DNA of 64,000 nt, from NCBI RefSeq assembly GCF_023015885.1, contig NZ_JALKBE010000004.1:62001-126000 (forward strand). The letters are read 5' to 3'. The notes under the pieces were generated by a model that saw only the letters and a program-made list of their open reading frames with translations, did no database searches and was not told the origin of the DNA. The position numbers and the translations under genes were made by a program. The stretch comes from Aliiroseovarius sp. S1123 (lineage in GTDB: Bacteria; Pseudomonadota; Alphaproteobacteria; Rhodobacterales; Rhodobacteraceae). This document shows, piece by piece, positions 43,401 through 51,519 of the stretch (its first letter is position 1; each line of letters begins with the position of its first letter).

Positions 43401-44423
43401 ATGGGCTATAAAGTCGCCGTCGTAGGCGCCACGGGCAACGTGGGCCGCGAAATGCTGAACATCCTGGCAGAACGCCAGTTTCCTGTAGACGAGATCGCAG
43501 CGCTTGCATCGCGCCGTTCGCTCGGTACTGAAGTCAGCTTTGGTGACAAGACCCTGACCACCCAGGATCTGGACACCTTCGACTTCACCGGCTGGGACAT
43601 GGCGCTGTTCGCCGTGGGTTCGGATGCCACCAAAACCTACGCACCCAAAGCGGCTGCGGCTGGCTGTGTGGTGATCGATAACTCGTCGCTGTACCGTTAC
43701 GACCCCGACATCCCGCTGATTGTTCCGGAAGTAAACCCGGACGCGATCCACGGCTATAAAAACAAGAACATCATCGCGAACCCCAACTGCTCGACCGCGC
43801 AGATGGTTGTGGCGCTGAAGCCTCTGCATGACCGCGCCAAAATCAAGCGCGTTGTCGTGTCGACCTATCAGTCGGTGTCGGGCTCGGGCAAAGACGCGAT
43901 TGACGAACTGTGGAACCAGACCAAGGGCATGTATGTCCCCGGTCAGGAAGTCGCGCCGAAGGTTTACCCAAAGCAGATCGCCTTCAACGTGATCCCGCAT
44001 ATCGACGTCTTCATGGACTCGGGCGACACGAAAGAAGAATGGAAGATGGTGGCCGAGACGAAGAAAATCGTCGACCCCTCGATCAAAGTCACCGCGACCT
44101 GCGTGCGCGTGCCGGTCTTCGTGGGCCACTCGGAATCGATCAACATCGAAACCGAAGAGTTCCTGGACGAAGATGAAGCCCGCGACATCCTGCGGACAGC
44201 CCCCGGCATTCTGGTCGTGGATAAGCGCGAGAACGGCGGCTACGTGACCCCGGTTGAATGCGTCGGCGACTTCGCCACCTTCATCAGCCGTATCCGTCAG
44301 GACGTCACGGTCGAGAACGGCCTGAACATGTGGTGTGTCTCGGACAACCTGCGTAAGGGCGCAGCCCTGAACGCCGTCCAGATCGCCGAACTGCTGGGCC
44401 GTGAGGTTCTGAAGAAGGGCTGA
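43401..44423 (+). CDS. asd: Aspartate-semialdehyde dehydrogenase
   Basis: A 340-residue enzyme with the NADP loop VGATGNVG at 8-15, the catalytic Cys130 in NPNCSTAQM, and RVPVFVGHSESINIE near the phosphate/substrate His. It reduces aspartyl phosphate in the pathway to lysine, methionine and threonine, which also feeds diaminopimelate used by lysA. ATG follows AGGAGG. A terminator follows at 44445. Confidence 0.96.
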   Translation: MGYKVAVVGATGNVGREMLNILAERQFPVDEIAALASRRSLGTEVSFGDKTLTTQDLDTFDFTGWDMALFAVGSDATKTYAPKAAAAGCVVIDNSSLYRYDPDIPLIVPEVNPDAIHGYKNKNIIANPNCSTAQMVVALKPLHDRAKIKRVVVSTYQSVSGSGKDAIDELWNQTKGMYVPGQEVAPKVYPKQIAFNVIPHIDVFMDSGDTKEEWKMVAETKKIVDPSIKVTATCVRVPVFVGHSESINIETEEFLDEDEARDILRTAPGILVVDKRENGGYVTPVECVGDFATFISRIRQDVTVENGLNMWCVSDNLRKGAALNAVQIAELLGREVLKKG

Positions 44424-44444
44424 TTGACCCTCGATAGATTAAGA

Positions 44445-44475
44445 GAAAGCCCTGCCATTTGGCGGGGCTTTTTTA
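44445..44475 (+). terminator. Rho-independent terminator of asd
   Basis: GAAAGCCCTGCC, loop ATTT, GGCGGGGCTTTTTT: a stem of about ten pairs with one G-T, followed by six T. Confidence 0.85.
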
Positions 44476-44549
44476 TTGAGTTGCCCTTCAGCATGTGCCC
44501 ACATACTACTTAAAAGAGTTTACAGCACAGGCACTACAGGCACCCAATA

Positions 44550-46160
44550 ATGAAAAGACTTCTTCCTCTTGTGGCACTTGCCGCATCGCCCGCCTTCGCA
44601 GACGAGTTTCGCATTAATCCCACCGTGGTCGCGGCAACTGTCTATCCGGGCATGGCGCGAGAAACGCTTCAATTCACACAGCAACTTTCCAAAGGGCATC
44701 ATACCCTTCTGATCCCAGCGTCAGAGTATTTCGACGGGATTTCACCGGACATTCAGCCCGTCACCGAAGGTGTGTCTATCAAACGAATCAAATATCTTCG
44801 TGACCGTTTGGCTGATCCGGACGCGTTCCTGACTCCAGTTCAGGCTGCCGCCAAAGCACGGCTTGAAGCCGCCGAAGACAAGCTTGCAGAACATTCGCGA
44901 GAAACTGCCGCGATCTCGGGTCGGGTGACCGCCCTCACCGCGCAATTTGATTTTCTGAAGTCGTTGCGTACGCCTGACGAGAAACTGTCGATCGAAGATC
45001 TGCAGAATCTGTCGGATCTTGTGCTGAACGGAAGCGAAAAGGTTCTGTCTCAGATCGCACAGGCCAAGGCAAAGTTGGACGAAGCACGTGACGTCCAAGA
45101 GGTCCTTGAGAAAGAGCGCGCCGCCGCCGAAGGCGCGTGGGAGCGTTCGCTTCCGCCTCTGGCGGGCGGCTCTGTTTGGGCCATTGAGGTCGAGGTTCAG
45201 GCTGATACCGAAGCACAGTTCACTCAGGAAATTCTGCGCGATGGGCTTGAGTGGGGCTCTTACTACGAAGCGCATCTCACAAGTGGATCCCACACTGTAC
45301 GGCTGGAACGAAAAGCCCTGTTGATCGTGCCGGAAGACACCAACTGGCAGGACATCTCGCTGACACTTGCGACCAACAGACCCGGCGACCAGACCGAGCC
45401 TTCGCGCACGTATGGTCGCAGGGCGTCGGTGTTTGCGCCGGTCGAGCATGACTTGAAAGCAGGCGGATACAGCACGCCGCTTGTGGAAGATGTCATTGTG
45501 GTTGAAGAGGCTGCCAGCGCATTCCACCCGTCTACTGACGGTTTCTCGGTCACCTATAAGCTTAGCGATCCCATCAGCGCTGGCCCTGACGAAGTGGCCA
45601 TATTGGATTTGGGTGCTATCGAGCTTCCTGCCACATTGGAAAACTGGGCGGCTCCCCGGTATGACGAAACGGCCTTCTTGATGGCCGAGGTGGTCAACTC
45701 CACGAAAGAGCCGCTTATTAACGGTGGGCTGCTGAGTTATCGCGATGGTCTGCTGGTTGGTACGGGGGACTTTGACGGTGCTGTGCCCAATCAATCGCTC
45801 TTGTTGCCTTTTGGGCCGATCGAACATTTGCGTCTGGAATATGTTCAGAAGGACAACCAGACAGGCGAACGGGGTATCCTCTCCAGCGACACAACGCGCG
45901 AGCATACATCAGTTGTCCGCATAGAAAACCTGTCTGGAACGCCCGAGAGCATTCGTGTCTTCTTCCCCACGACCTATTCCGAACAGGAAGAGCTAAGAGT
46001 GACCGTGAACGCCACCCCTGCGCCTACGGAAACCGATTTTGAGGATCGGCGCGGGGTGTCCGTCTGGCATCTAAACGTCCCCGCCAACGGCCAGTCCGAA
46101 ATCAGCATCGAAACCACTCTGCGCTGGCCCGAGGGCAAGACCCTCTCGTGGGCGCCGTAA
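44550..46160 (+). CDS. Secreted DUF4139 (MuiA-like) protein
   Basis: A 536-residue protein with a signal peptide (MKRLLPLVALAASPAFA) at the start. It is built like mucoidy-inhibitor MuiA: an N-terminal DUF4140 beta-sandwich, a coiled-coil stalk (about 90-210), then a DUF4139 beta-barrel domain with WGSYYEAHL, RRASVFAPVEHDL, LPATLENWAAP and a C-terminal WPEGKTLSW. It is predicted periplasmic or surface-attached. Codon use is slightly less GC-rich than neighbours. Function is unknown; the family name comes from a screen for effects on mucoidy. Confidence 0.82.
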   Translation: MKRLLPLVALAASPAFADEFRINPTVVAATVYPGMARETLQFTQQLSKGHHTLLIPASEYFDGISPDIQPVTEGVSIKRIKYLRDRLADPDAFLTPVQAAAKARLEAAEDKLAEHSRETAAISGRVTALTAQFDFLKSLRTPDEKLSIEDLQNLSDLVLNGSEKVLSQIAQAKAKLDEARDVQEVLEKERAAAEGAWERSLPPLAGGSVWAIEVEVQADTEAQFTQEILRDGLEWGSYYEAHLTSGSHTVRLERKALLIVPEDTNWQDISLTLATNRPGDQTEPSRTYGRRASVFAPVEHDLKAGGYSTPLVEDVIVVEEAASAFHPSTDGFSVTYKLSDPISAGPDEVAILDLGAIELPATLENWAAPRYDETAFLMAEVVNSTKEPLINGGLLSYRDGLLVGTGDFDGAVPNQSLLLPFGPIEHLRLEYVQKDNQTGERGILSSDTTREHTSVVRIENLSGTPESIRVFFPTTYSEQEELRVTVNATPAPTETDFEDRRGVSVWHLNVPANGQSEISIETTLRWPEGKTLSWAP

Positions 46161-46187
46161 GCCGAACGAGTGACGGTCTCGAAGGTA

Positions 46188-46214
46188 GGGGCAGCGGTAA
46201 CGGGCCGCTGTCCC
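46188..46214 (+). terminator. Hairpin between convergent DUF4139 and HemG-like genes
   Basis: GGGGCAGCGG and CCGCTGTCCC form a 10-bp stem with one G-T pair and a 7-base loop. There is no T run on either side, so its effect on transcription is uncertain. Confidence 0.45.
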
Positions 46215-46229
46215 AACAGTGAGCTATGA

Positions 46230-46766
46230 CTACGCCTCGGCCTCAGCCAGCCAGCTGTCCAGCTCGCGGCGCAGCGCGCTCCAATCGGTATAGTCGTGAT
46301 CCGTGTCCAGATCGGCCTCGGGGTCTTTTTCCGCAATAATGCGCCGCATGACGAAACGGCTTAGGACGCCGTATTCGGACGGCATATAGGCACCCGCCAC
46401 TTGGACGACACGATCGGGTGTCCAACTGGTGGCCTCTGTGAACTCACTTAAAATCCGCTCCAGCCCGCGCCAGTCGTCTGCATCATGCCCCGCCGCGGCA
46501 AGCGATACGGACAAAAACAACGTAGGCATCTGCCCCAGCTGCGTGGCGTGCGCGCTGGCGAACTCGGCCACGTCGGGCTGGTAGTGCCCAACATGCACAG
46601 ACCCTGCCATGACCGCGGCGTCATACCGGCCAAGGTCGACATCTTTTGCATCGGCAAGCGGCAGCAACTCGACCGAGTGGTCCAGTTCATGGATCCGGTC
46701 AGCGACCCACCGGGCAACCTTGCGCGTGTGGCCCTCGCTTGTGGCATAAGAAACAAGAATTTTCAT
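46230..46766 (-). CDS. hemG: HemG-like flavodoxin-domain protein (menaquinone/ubiquinone-dependent protoporphyrinogen dehydrogenase-type)
   Basis: A 178-residue flavodoxin-fold protein with MKILVSYATSEGHTRKVARW at the start, where SYATSEGHT is the FMN phosphate loop; AGSVHVGHYQPDVAEF is the second FMN loop. HemG-type proteins have this length and fold and oxidise protoporphyrinogen IX; the long insert typical of HemG is visible near FMRRIIAEKDPEADLDTDHDY. Flavodoxins of other function look alike. An FNR-type site lies upstream, and AAGGAGA precedes ATG 46766. Confidence 0.75.
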   Translation of the reverse strand: MKILVSYATSEGHTRKVARWVADRIHELDHSVELLPLADAKDVDLGRYDAAVMAGSVHVGHYQPDVAEFASAHATQLGQMPTLFLSVSLAAAGHDADDWRGLERILSEFTEATSWTPDRVVQVAGAYMPSEYGVLSRFVMRRIIAEKDPEADLDTDHDYTDWSALRRELDSWLAEAEA

Positions 46767-46834
46767 GGGAATCTCCTTCGGCATGGCAGGCCGATCAAAC
46801 CGCGCTCAGTCTGGCACGTTTTCAGGAGGGTTTC

Positions 46835-46850
46835 ATTGACTGGCGTCAAT
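46835..46850 (-). promoter_or_regulatory. Candidate FnrL-type site upstream of the HemG-like gene
   Basis: ATTGAC-TGGC-GTCAAT, a perfect 6-bp-arm palindrome matching TTGAY-N4-RTCAA, the FNR/FnrL consensus. It is 69-84 bp upstream of the ATG at 46766, and no other gene start lies near (the next gene, the carbonic anhydrase, reads towards it and ends at 46892). Confidence 0.6.
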
Positions 46851-46891
46851 TGCGGGGCGCAGGCGGCAATCGCCGCGCCCCGCCAAAAAAC

Positions 46892-47539
46892 TTACAGCGC
46901 TTCGAAGGCGCCGGTTTCGGCGTTGAAGAATTCCAACCCGCCTGCACCGATGTCCGTCCACAATCCGTGCAGCGTCAGTTGTTCTGATTCAACTGCATCC
47001 TGGATGAAGGGGAAGGTCATCAGGTTTTCCAGCGACACCAACACGCCTTCTTTCTCAAGCGTGTCGTCGTCGATCTCGGCGTCGTTTCCACCAAGACGCT
47101 CGTAACCCGGCTTAAGAATGTCGATCCAGCGACCCACGAACGATGTATTCTCGGCCAGCTCGGGCGCATTGCCCAAACACTTCTCGTGGAAGCCCTTGAC
47201 GCCACCGCATTTCGAATGACCCAACACGATCAGGTGTGACACTTTAAGGGCGGTGACCGCGTATTCCACAGCCGCCGAGGTGCCATGATAATCCCCATCC
47301 GGCGCGAACGGGGGAACAAGGTTGGCGATGTTACGATGCAGGAAGATCTCGCCCTGATCAGCGCCAAACATTTGAGTCACATGAACACGGCTGTCGCAGC
47401 ACGAAATAATCATGCTACGCGGGCGCTGGCCTTCGTCTGCCAGACGGCGATACCAAGATTTATTCTCGGAGAATGTCGTGGCGTTCCAACCGTGATAACG
47501 CTGCACAAGGTAGCTAGGAAGTGGGCGAGCTTTGTTCAT
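46892..47539 (-). CDS. Beta-class carbonic anhydrase
   Basis: A 215-residue enzyme. Zinc ligands are Cys47 in SCCDSRVH with the catalytic Asp/Arg dyad, and His and Cys in VLGHSKCGGV. The order is that of plant/bacterial type beta-carbonic anhydrases. It interconverts CO2 and bicarbonate in the cytosol. ATG 47539 begins NKARPLPSYLVQRY. It runs divergent to the small helical gene at 47679. Confidence 0.94.
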   Translation of the reverse strand: MNKARPLPSYLVQRYHGWNATTFSENKSWYRRLADEGQRPRSMIISCCDSRVHVTQMFGADQGEIFLHRNIANLVPPFAPDGDYHGTSAAVEYAVTALKVSHLIVLGHSKCGGVKGFHEKCLGNAPELAENTSFVGRWIDILKPGYERLGGNDAEIDDDTLEKEGVLVSLENLMTFPFIQDAVESEQLTLHGLWTDIGAGGLEFFNAETGAFEAL

Positions 47540-47678
47540 GTTCGTCTCCTGTCTGCATCGAAAAGTTTCTACGCTGTAAACCCGCCAAATTCGAGCAATT
47601 TTTAGACACAGGTATACGATTTCTTGAGGCCCTGCGGTCATTCTACCCCCGAGGGATAGATACAACCGGGGTGCTGGG

Positions 47679-48059
47679 ATGACTGACATAGCGAAATTGA
47701 CTTACTTCGAAGATATCCAACTGGATCGGGATCAACTGCGCGCGCTGTATGTGCGGTTTGGCCCGATTCAGGCGGACCGCAATCTAAACCAATCGCTTGA
47801 GGATCTGGCTCTGTGGCTGGGGCGGCTGCAGCATGCCCAGAAATCCCGAAGGTATGGGGACCTGCGGCAAGGGGCCCAAGATCTGAAGCGCATCGCGCAA
47901 CGGCTGGGCATGACAACCTTGGCCCGCGTGGCCCGCGATGTGGCAGAACAATGCGTCGCACAGGATCCAGCAGCACTGCCCGCTACGCTTGCCCGTCTGA
48001 ACCGTGTAGGGGAGCGCAGCCTGATTGCCGTGTGGGATCATCAGGACATGTCGCTTTAG
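47679..48059 (+). CDS. Uncharacterised helical protein upstream of pepA
   Basis: A 126-residue protein, MTDIAKLTYFEDIQLDRDQL onwards, predicted nearly all alpha-helical and rich in Leu, Arg, Ala and Gln. The helix pairs and length are reminiscent of histidine-phosphotransfer bundles, but the phospho-accepting HxxKG signature is absent. I could not name a family. It is 84 bp upstream of pepA on the same strand and could be part of that transcription unit. Confidence 0.65.
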   Translation: MTDIAKLTYFEDIQLDRDQLRALYVRFGPIQADRNLNQSLEDLALWLGRLQHAQKSRRYGDLRQGAQDLKRIAQRLGMTTLARVARDVAEQCVAQDPAALPATLARLNRVGERSLIAVWDHQDMSL

Positions 48060-48143
48060 TCAGGTGCATATCGGGGATTGCCCTTGTGCCGGGGCGCGCT
48101 ACTCTGCCAGTCAGAACCGGCACAGATAAGGACCGAAGCCCCG

Positions 48144-49520
48144 ATGACCCTGACTTTCGCCAGCCAAACTGACGCGACTATCCCGCTTTATCTGATCGAG
48201 AAAAGCGACACGCTGTCCACGCTTCCGAAATCAGCCCAGACATGGGCGGATGCCAATGGATTTGATGGGGGGCTGGGGAAATGTTTGGTCGTGCCGTCGA
48301 CCGCTGGCGGGATCGAGATGGCTTTGATTGGTCTTGGCACCGCGGCAGCACGCAAACGCAAGCGGTTTGGCGCTGTTGCAGCGCGGGGCGCGCTGCCTGA
48401 AGGCGTGTATCAACTGGCCAGCGCACATTCGGATCAGATCACGCAGGAATTTGCCCTTGGCTGGCTGCTGGAAGGCTATCGCTTCGACCGCTACGCCAAG
48501 CAATCCATCCCGAAAGCGCAGCTTGTCGCCCCCGACGGCGTGAACGCCGCGCAACTGGAAGCCATCGCCGCGGGCGAGCTTACGACACGCGACCTGATCA
48601 ATACCCCGGCCGAAGATATGGGCCCGGACGAGCTGGAACTGGCGGCAAACAAATTGGCCAAGACGCATGGGGCGACGATCACGACCATCTCGGGCAAAGC
48701 GCTACTGGATCAGAATTTCCCGATGGTCCACGCGGTTGGTCGCGCCGCCGCGCGTGCGCCGCGTCTGATTGACATGCGCTGGGGCGACGAAGGACCGACG
48801 CTGACCTTGGTCGGCAAGGGTGTGTGCTTTGACACGGGCGGGCTGAACCTGAAGCCCGGCGCCTCGATGGGTTTGATGAAGAAAGACATGGGCGGGGCGG
48901 CCACGGTGCTGGGGCTGGCGCAAATGATCATGACGCTTGGCCTGAAGCTGCGCCTGCGGGTTCTGATCCCAGCGGTGGAAAACGCCGTTGCTGGCAATGC
49001 GTTCCGCCCGGGCGACATCCTGACGTCCCGCAAGGGTCTAACGGTCGAGATCAATAATACGGATGCCGAGGGCCGCCTTGTACTGGCCGACGCGCTGGCG
49101 CTGGCGGATGAGGACAAACCGGACCTGATCGTCTCGATGGCGACGCTGACCGGGGCGGCTCGGGTGGCGGTCGGGCCGGACCTGTCGCCGTTCTATGCCA
49201 CTGAGACAGCTGACGCCGGCGCCCTACGCAAAGGCGCAGAATCCAGCGCCGACCCAGTGTGGGAGATGCCGTTCTGGGATCCGTATGAGGCAATGATCGA
49301 ACCCGGCATCGCTGACCTAGACAACGCGCCGAAGGGCGGGTTCGCTGGTTCGATCACCGCGGCCCTGTTCCTGAAACGCTTCGTCACAGACACGCCGCGC
49401 TATGTGCATTTCGACATTTACGGTTGGAACCCGACCGCCGCGCCGGGCCGGCCGAAGGGCGGCGTCGGCATGGGTGCCCGTGCGTTGTTGGATGCACTGC
49501 CTGACATGTTGGGCCTGTGA
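48144..49520 (+). CDS. pepA: Leucyl aminopeptidase family (M17) peptidase
   Basis: A 458-residue enzyme with the M17 metal motifs: VGKGVCFDTGGLNLKPG (Asp and Lys ligands), KKDMGGAATVLGL, and the signature NTDAEGRLVLADAL at about 297-310. It removes N-terminal residues from peptides in the cytosol, using two zinc/manganese ions. ATG 48144 is used; the longer upstream frame is non-coding. The stop overlaps the next start (TGATG). Confidence 0.94.
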   Translation: MTLTFASQTDATIPLYLIEKSDTLSTLPKSAQTWADANGFDGGLGKCLVVPSTAGGIEMALIGLGTAAARKRKRFGAVAARGALPEGVYQLASAHSDQITQEFALGWLLEGYRFDRYAKQSIPKAQLVAPDGVNAAQLEAIAAGELTTRDLINTPAEDMGPDELELAANKLAKTHGATITTISGKALLDQNFPMVHAVGRAAARAPRLIDMRWGDEGPTLTLVGKGVCFDTGGLNLKPGASMGLMKKDMGGAATVLGLAQMIMTLGLKLRLRVLIPAVENAVAGNAFRPGDILTSRKGLTVEINNTDAEGRLVLADALALADEDKPDLIVSMATLTGAARVAVGPDLSPFYATETADAGALRKGAESSADPVWEMPFWDPYEAMIEPGIADLDNAPKGGFAGSITAALFLKRFVTDTPRYVHFDIYGWNPTAAPGRPKGGVGMGARALLDALPDMLGL

Positions 49521-50368
49521 TGGACCGCCGCCTGACCCCTGCCAACGCTCAGGTCGCGCATGAAAGCTTGCGCGGGAAGGTTGATGCCCCGCGTTTCACG
49601 GACGGCACTCTGAAACAGGTCGTCGGCGACAGTTTTCTGCTGGATGCGCCCAGCGGCAACCGAGACCGGCAGGTCTTGTCCGGCGATCAGGTCAACATTC
49701 TGGACGGCGACGACCACATGGTCTTCGGGCAGTCTCTGAAAGACGGTTATGTTGGGTACCTTGAAGCGTGGAGCCTTGGCGATCCGCAGCCCCTGACCCA
49801 CCGCGTGATCCGGCGCACGACGCATATGTATCGCGAGCCCGATTTCAAAACGCCGCATAGTCGTGTGTTCCACATGAATAGCCGGGTGCAAGTGATCTCC
49901 ACGAACGACAAATGGGCCGAGGTCACCCTGCCCAAGACCCCCATGTCCGCCCCGAAACACGGCTTCATCCCGGCGTCGCATCTGTGCCCGGTCGACACGT
50001 TCGCGACGGACCCGGTCGCGATTGCCGAGCAGTTTCTGGATACGCCCTATGTCTGGGCCGGCAACTCGGGCTTTGGCATCGACTGTTCGGGGCTGGTGCA
50101 GGCTGCCCTTCTGGCCTGCGGCATCCCCTGCCCCGGCGATAGCGATCTGCAAGAGGCCGCCTTGGGTCACGACATCCCCGAGGGCACGCAGCTACAACGT
50201 GGAGACATTCTGTTTTGGAAAGGCCATGTGGCGATGGTGGTGGACGCTGACCGGATCATTCATGCCAACGCGCATCACATGTCGGTGGTCTATGAGAACA
50301 CAGCGGACGCCATCGCACGGATTGAAGCACAGGGCGATGGCCCCGTCACCGCGCGTAAGCGGTTGTAG
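49520..50368 (+). CDS. NlpC/P60 family peptidoglycan hydrolase
   Basis: A 282-residue protein starting at ATG 49520, overlapping the pepA stop by one base. The N-terminal half is beta-rich (SH3-like, about 20-150). The C-terminal catalytic domain has the Cys in GIDCSGLVQAAL, the His in FWKGHVAMVVD and a third residue in IIHANAHH. No signal peptide is visible, unusual for a cell-wall enzyme. It is translationally coupled to pepA, which suggests peptide (murein peptide) turnover. Confidence 0.88.
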   Translation: MDRRLTPANAQVAHESLRGKVDAPRFTDGTLKQVVGDSFLLDAPSGNRDRQVLSGDQVNILDGDDHMVFGQSLKDGYVGYLEAWSLGDPQPLTHRVIRRTTHMYREPDFKTPHSRVFHMNSRVQVISTNDKWAEVTLPKTPMSAPKHGFIPASHLCPVDTFATDPVAIAEQFLDTPYVWAGNSGFGIDCSGLVQAALLACGIPCPGDSDLQEAALGHDIPEGTQLQRGDILFWKGHVAMVVDADRIIHANAHHMSVVYENTADAIARIEAQGDGPVTARKRL

Positions 50369-50370
50369 GT

Positions 50371-50739
50371 TTATTCGACCGCGCGGATCAGCTTGCGTTC
50401 CAGCACTCGCAGCACGGTGCGCAGGTCGCTACCGCGCTTTAAAATGCGCCCATCCATACCAATGACCGAGTACTGCCCCTGCTTGCCACGCAGCTTGGGT
50501 CGCTTCTCGATTCGGTAAATGGGGTGCTCTGCGGTGCGCCGGAAGATCGAAAAGATCGCGACGTCACTGAGAAAGCTCATCCCATAATCGCGCCATTCAC
50601 CAGCGGCAACCATGCGTCCATACAGCCCCATGATGGCGCCAAGTTCGATGCGATTAAAGGCGACCTGCTCGGCCGGTTTGCCTGCCCCTTGGAAGGGCGT
50701 CGTTGTCTGCCAGTTCATAAATTCAGAGTGGACCGACAT
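50371..50739 (-). CDS. DUF2794 domain protein
   Basis: A 122-residue cytosolic protein with the DUF2794 signature FNRIELGAIMGLYGRMVAAG followed by EWRDYGMSFLSDVAIFSIFRRTAEHPIYRIEKRP and KLRGKQGQYSVIGMDGRILKRG. ATG 50739 is the most upstream ATG with family context; TTG or another ATG seven codons in remains possible. The domain is widespread in alphaproteobacteria, function unknown. Its stop lies two bases past the end of the convergent NlpC/P60 gene. Confidence 0.9.
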   Translation of the reverse strand: MSVHSEFMNWQTTTPFQGAGKPAEQVAFNRIELGAIMGLYGRMVAAGEWRDYGMSFLSDVAIFSIFRRTAEHPIYRIEKRPKLRGKQGQYSVIGMDGRILKRGSDLRTVLRVLERKLIRAVE

Positions 50740-50833
50740 GGTAAACAAATCAATACCTGCCCCAGTTTTGCCCAAAAATGACCGGTAAGTTACCTTTCAG
50801 CGACCGCGTTAACGCCCCCTTGGAAGGGAAATA

Positions 50834-50989
50834 TTAATACGTCACGAGCGAGGGCTCTTCCGGCGCCGCGAGAACAGCCCCCATCCAGTAAGCGGCGCCG
50901 GAATCGACAACGTTCCCCAAACTCCAGTCCTCTTGCGCGCCCTCATTCGTGACGCATTGCGCGCAGTTTTTGTGAAATGCAAAACGCAT
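50834..50989 (-). CDS. Doubtful 51-residue ORF
   Basis: ATG 50989 to TAA 50834, MRFAFHKNCAQC onwards with two Cys (CAQC). No ribosome-binding site is visible. It overlaps a long perfect inverted repeat, and its start lies in the paa control region. It may not be coding; listed because nothing else explains the stretch. Confidence 0.2.
   Translation of the reverse strand: MRFAFHKNCAQCVTNEGAQEDWSLGNVVDSGAAYWMGAVLAAPEEPSLVTY
50858..50903 (+). repeat. Perfect 12-bp inverted repeat with 22-base loop
   Basis: TTCCGGCGCCGC at 50858-50869 and its complement at 50892-50903. No known terminator partner or T run. Lies 190 bp upstream of paaI and within the doubtful ORF. Confidence 0.7.
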
Positions 50990-50990
50990 T

Positions 50991-51009
50991 ATTGACCGCT
51001 CGGTCGGTT
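50991..51009 (-). promoter_or_regulatory. PaaR (TetR-type) operator upstream of paaIK-paaR
   Basis: On the minus strand AACCGACCGAGCGGTCAAT, with GACCG-CT-CGGTC as its perfect core. It matches the ACCGACCGNNCGGT-like motif known for TetR-type PaaR regulators of phenylacetate genes, and the operon encodes such a regulator. It lies 40-58 bp before the paaI ATG. Confidence 0.65.
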
Positions 51010-51048
51010 TTGTGCATCCTGTAACAGAGTGATCTTGGGGGAGGCCAC

Positions 51049-51483
51049 ATGACGCCGCAGGAAATCGCAGAGAAAAGTGCCGACGCAATGTGGGCCGACG
51101 ATCCGGCCAGTCAGGAACTGGGCATGCGGATCGATTCCGTTGCGCCAGGCTGCGCTGTCCTGTCGATGGAAATCCGCAAGGATATGGTGAACGGGCACGG
51201 ATCCTGCCATGGCGGGTTCTCTTTCACGCTGGCCGACAGCGCCTTTGCCTTCGCCTGCAACAGCTACAACAACCGCGTGGTCGGGCAGCACTGCTCGATC
51301 ACCTATCTTAGCCCGGGCAAACTGGGCGAACGCCTGACCGCCACCGCGACCGAAACCAGCCGCTCCGGCCGCTCCGGCATTTATGACGTTACCGTCACTG
51401 GGGAAGACGGGCGCACGGTGGTTCTGTTTCGCGGTCATTCGCGACAGGTCAGCGGCACACATTTTGACGAACAAGACGGATAG
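51049..51483 (+). CDS. paaI: Hydroxyphenylacetyl-CoA thioesterase PaaI
   Basis: A 144-residue hotdog thioesterase: NGHGSCHGGFSFTLADSAFA holds the catalytic Asp, and SITYLSPGKLGERL plus ATATE complete the fold. It hydrolyses dead-end ring-hydroxylated phenylacetyl-CoA to free CoA. GGGGGAGG is the ribosome-binding site. It is first gene of the paaI-paaK-paaR operon; the epoxidase paaABCDE genes are not in the window. Confidence 0.93.
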   Translation: MTPQEIAEKSADAMWADDPASQELGMRIDSVAPGCAVLSMEIRKDMVNGHGSCHGGFSFTLADSAFAFACNSYNNRVVGQHCSITYLSPGKLGERLTATATETSRSGRSGIYDVTVTGEDGRTVVLFRGHSRQVSGTHFDEQDG

Positions 51484-51519
51484 AAGCACCGGAGCACGCG
51501 CTCTGGTCGGAGGAGAGAC

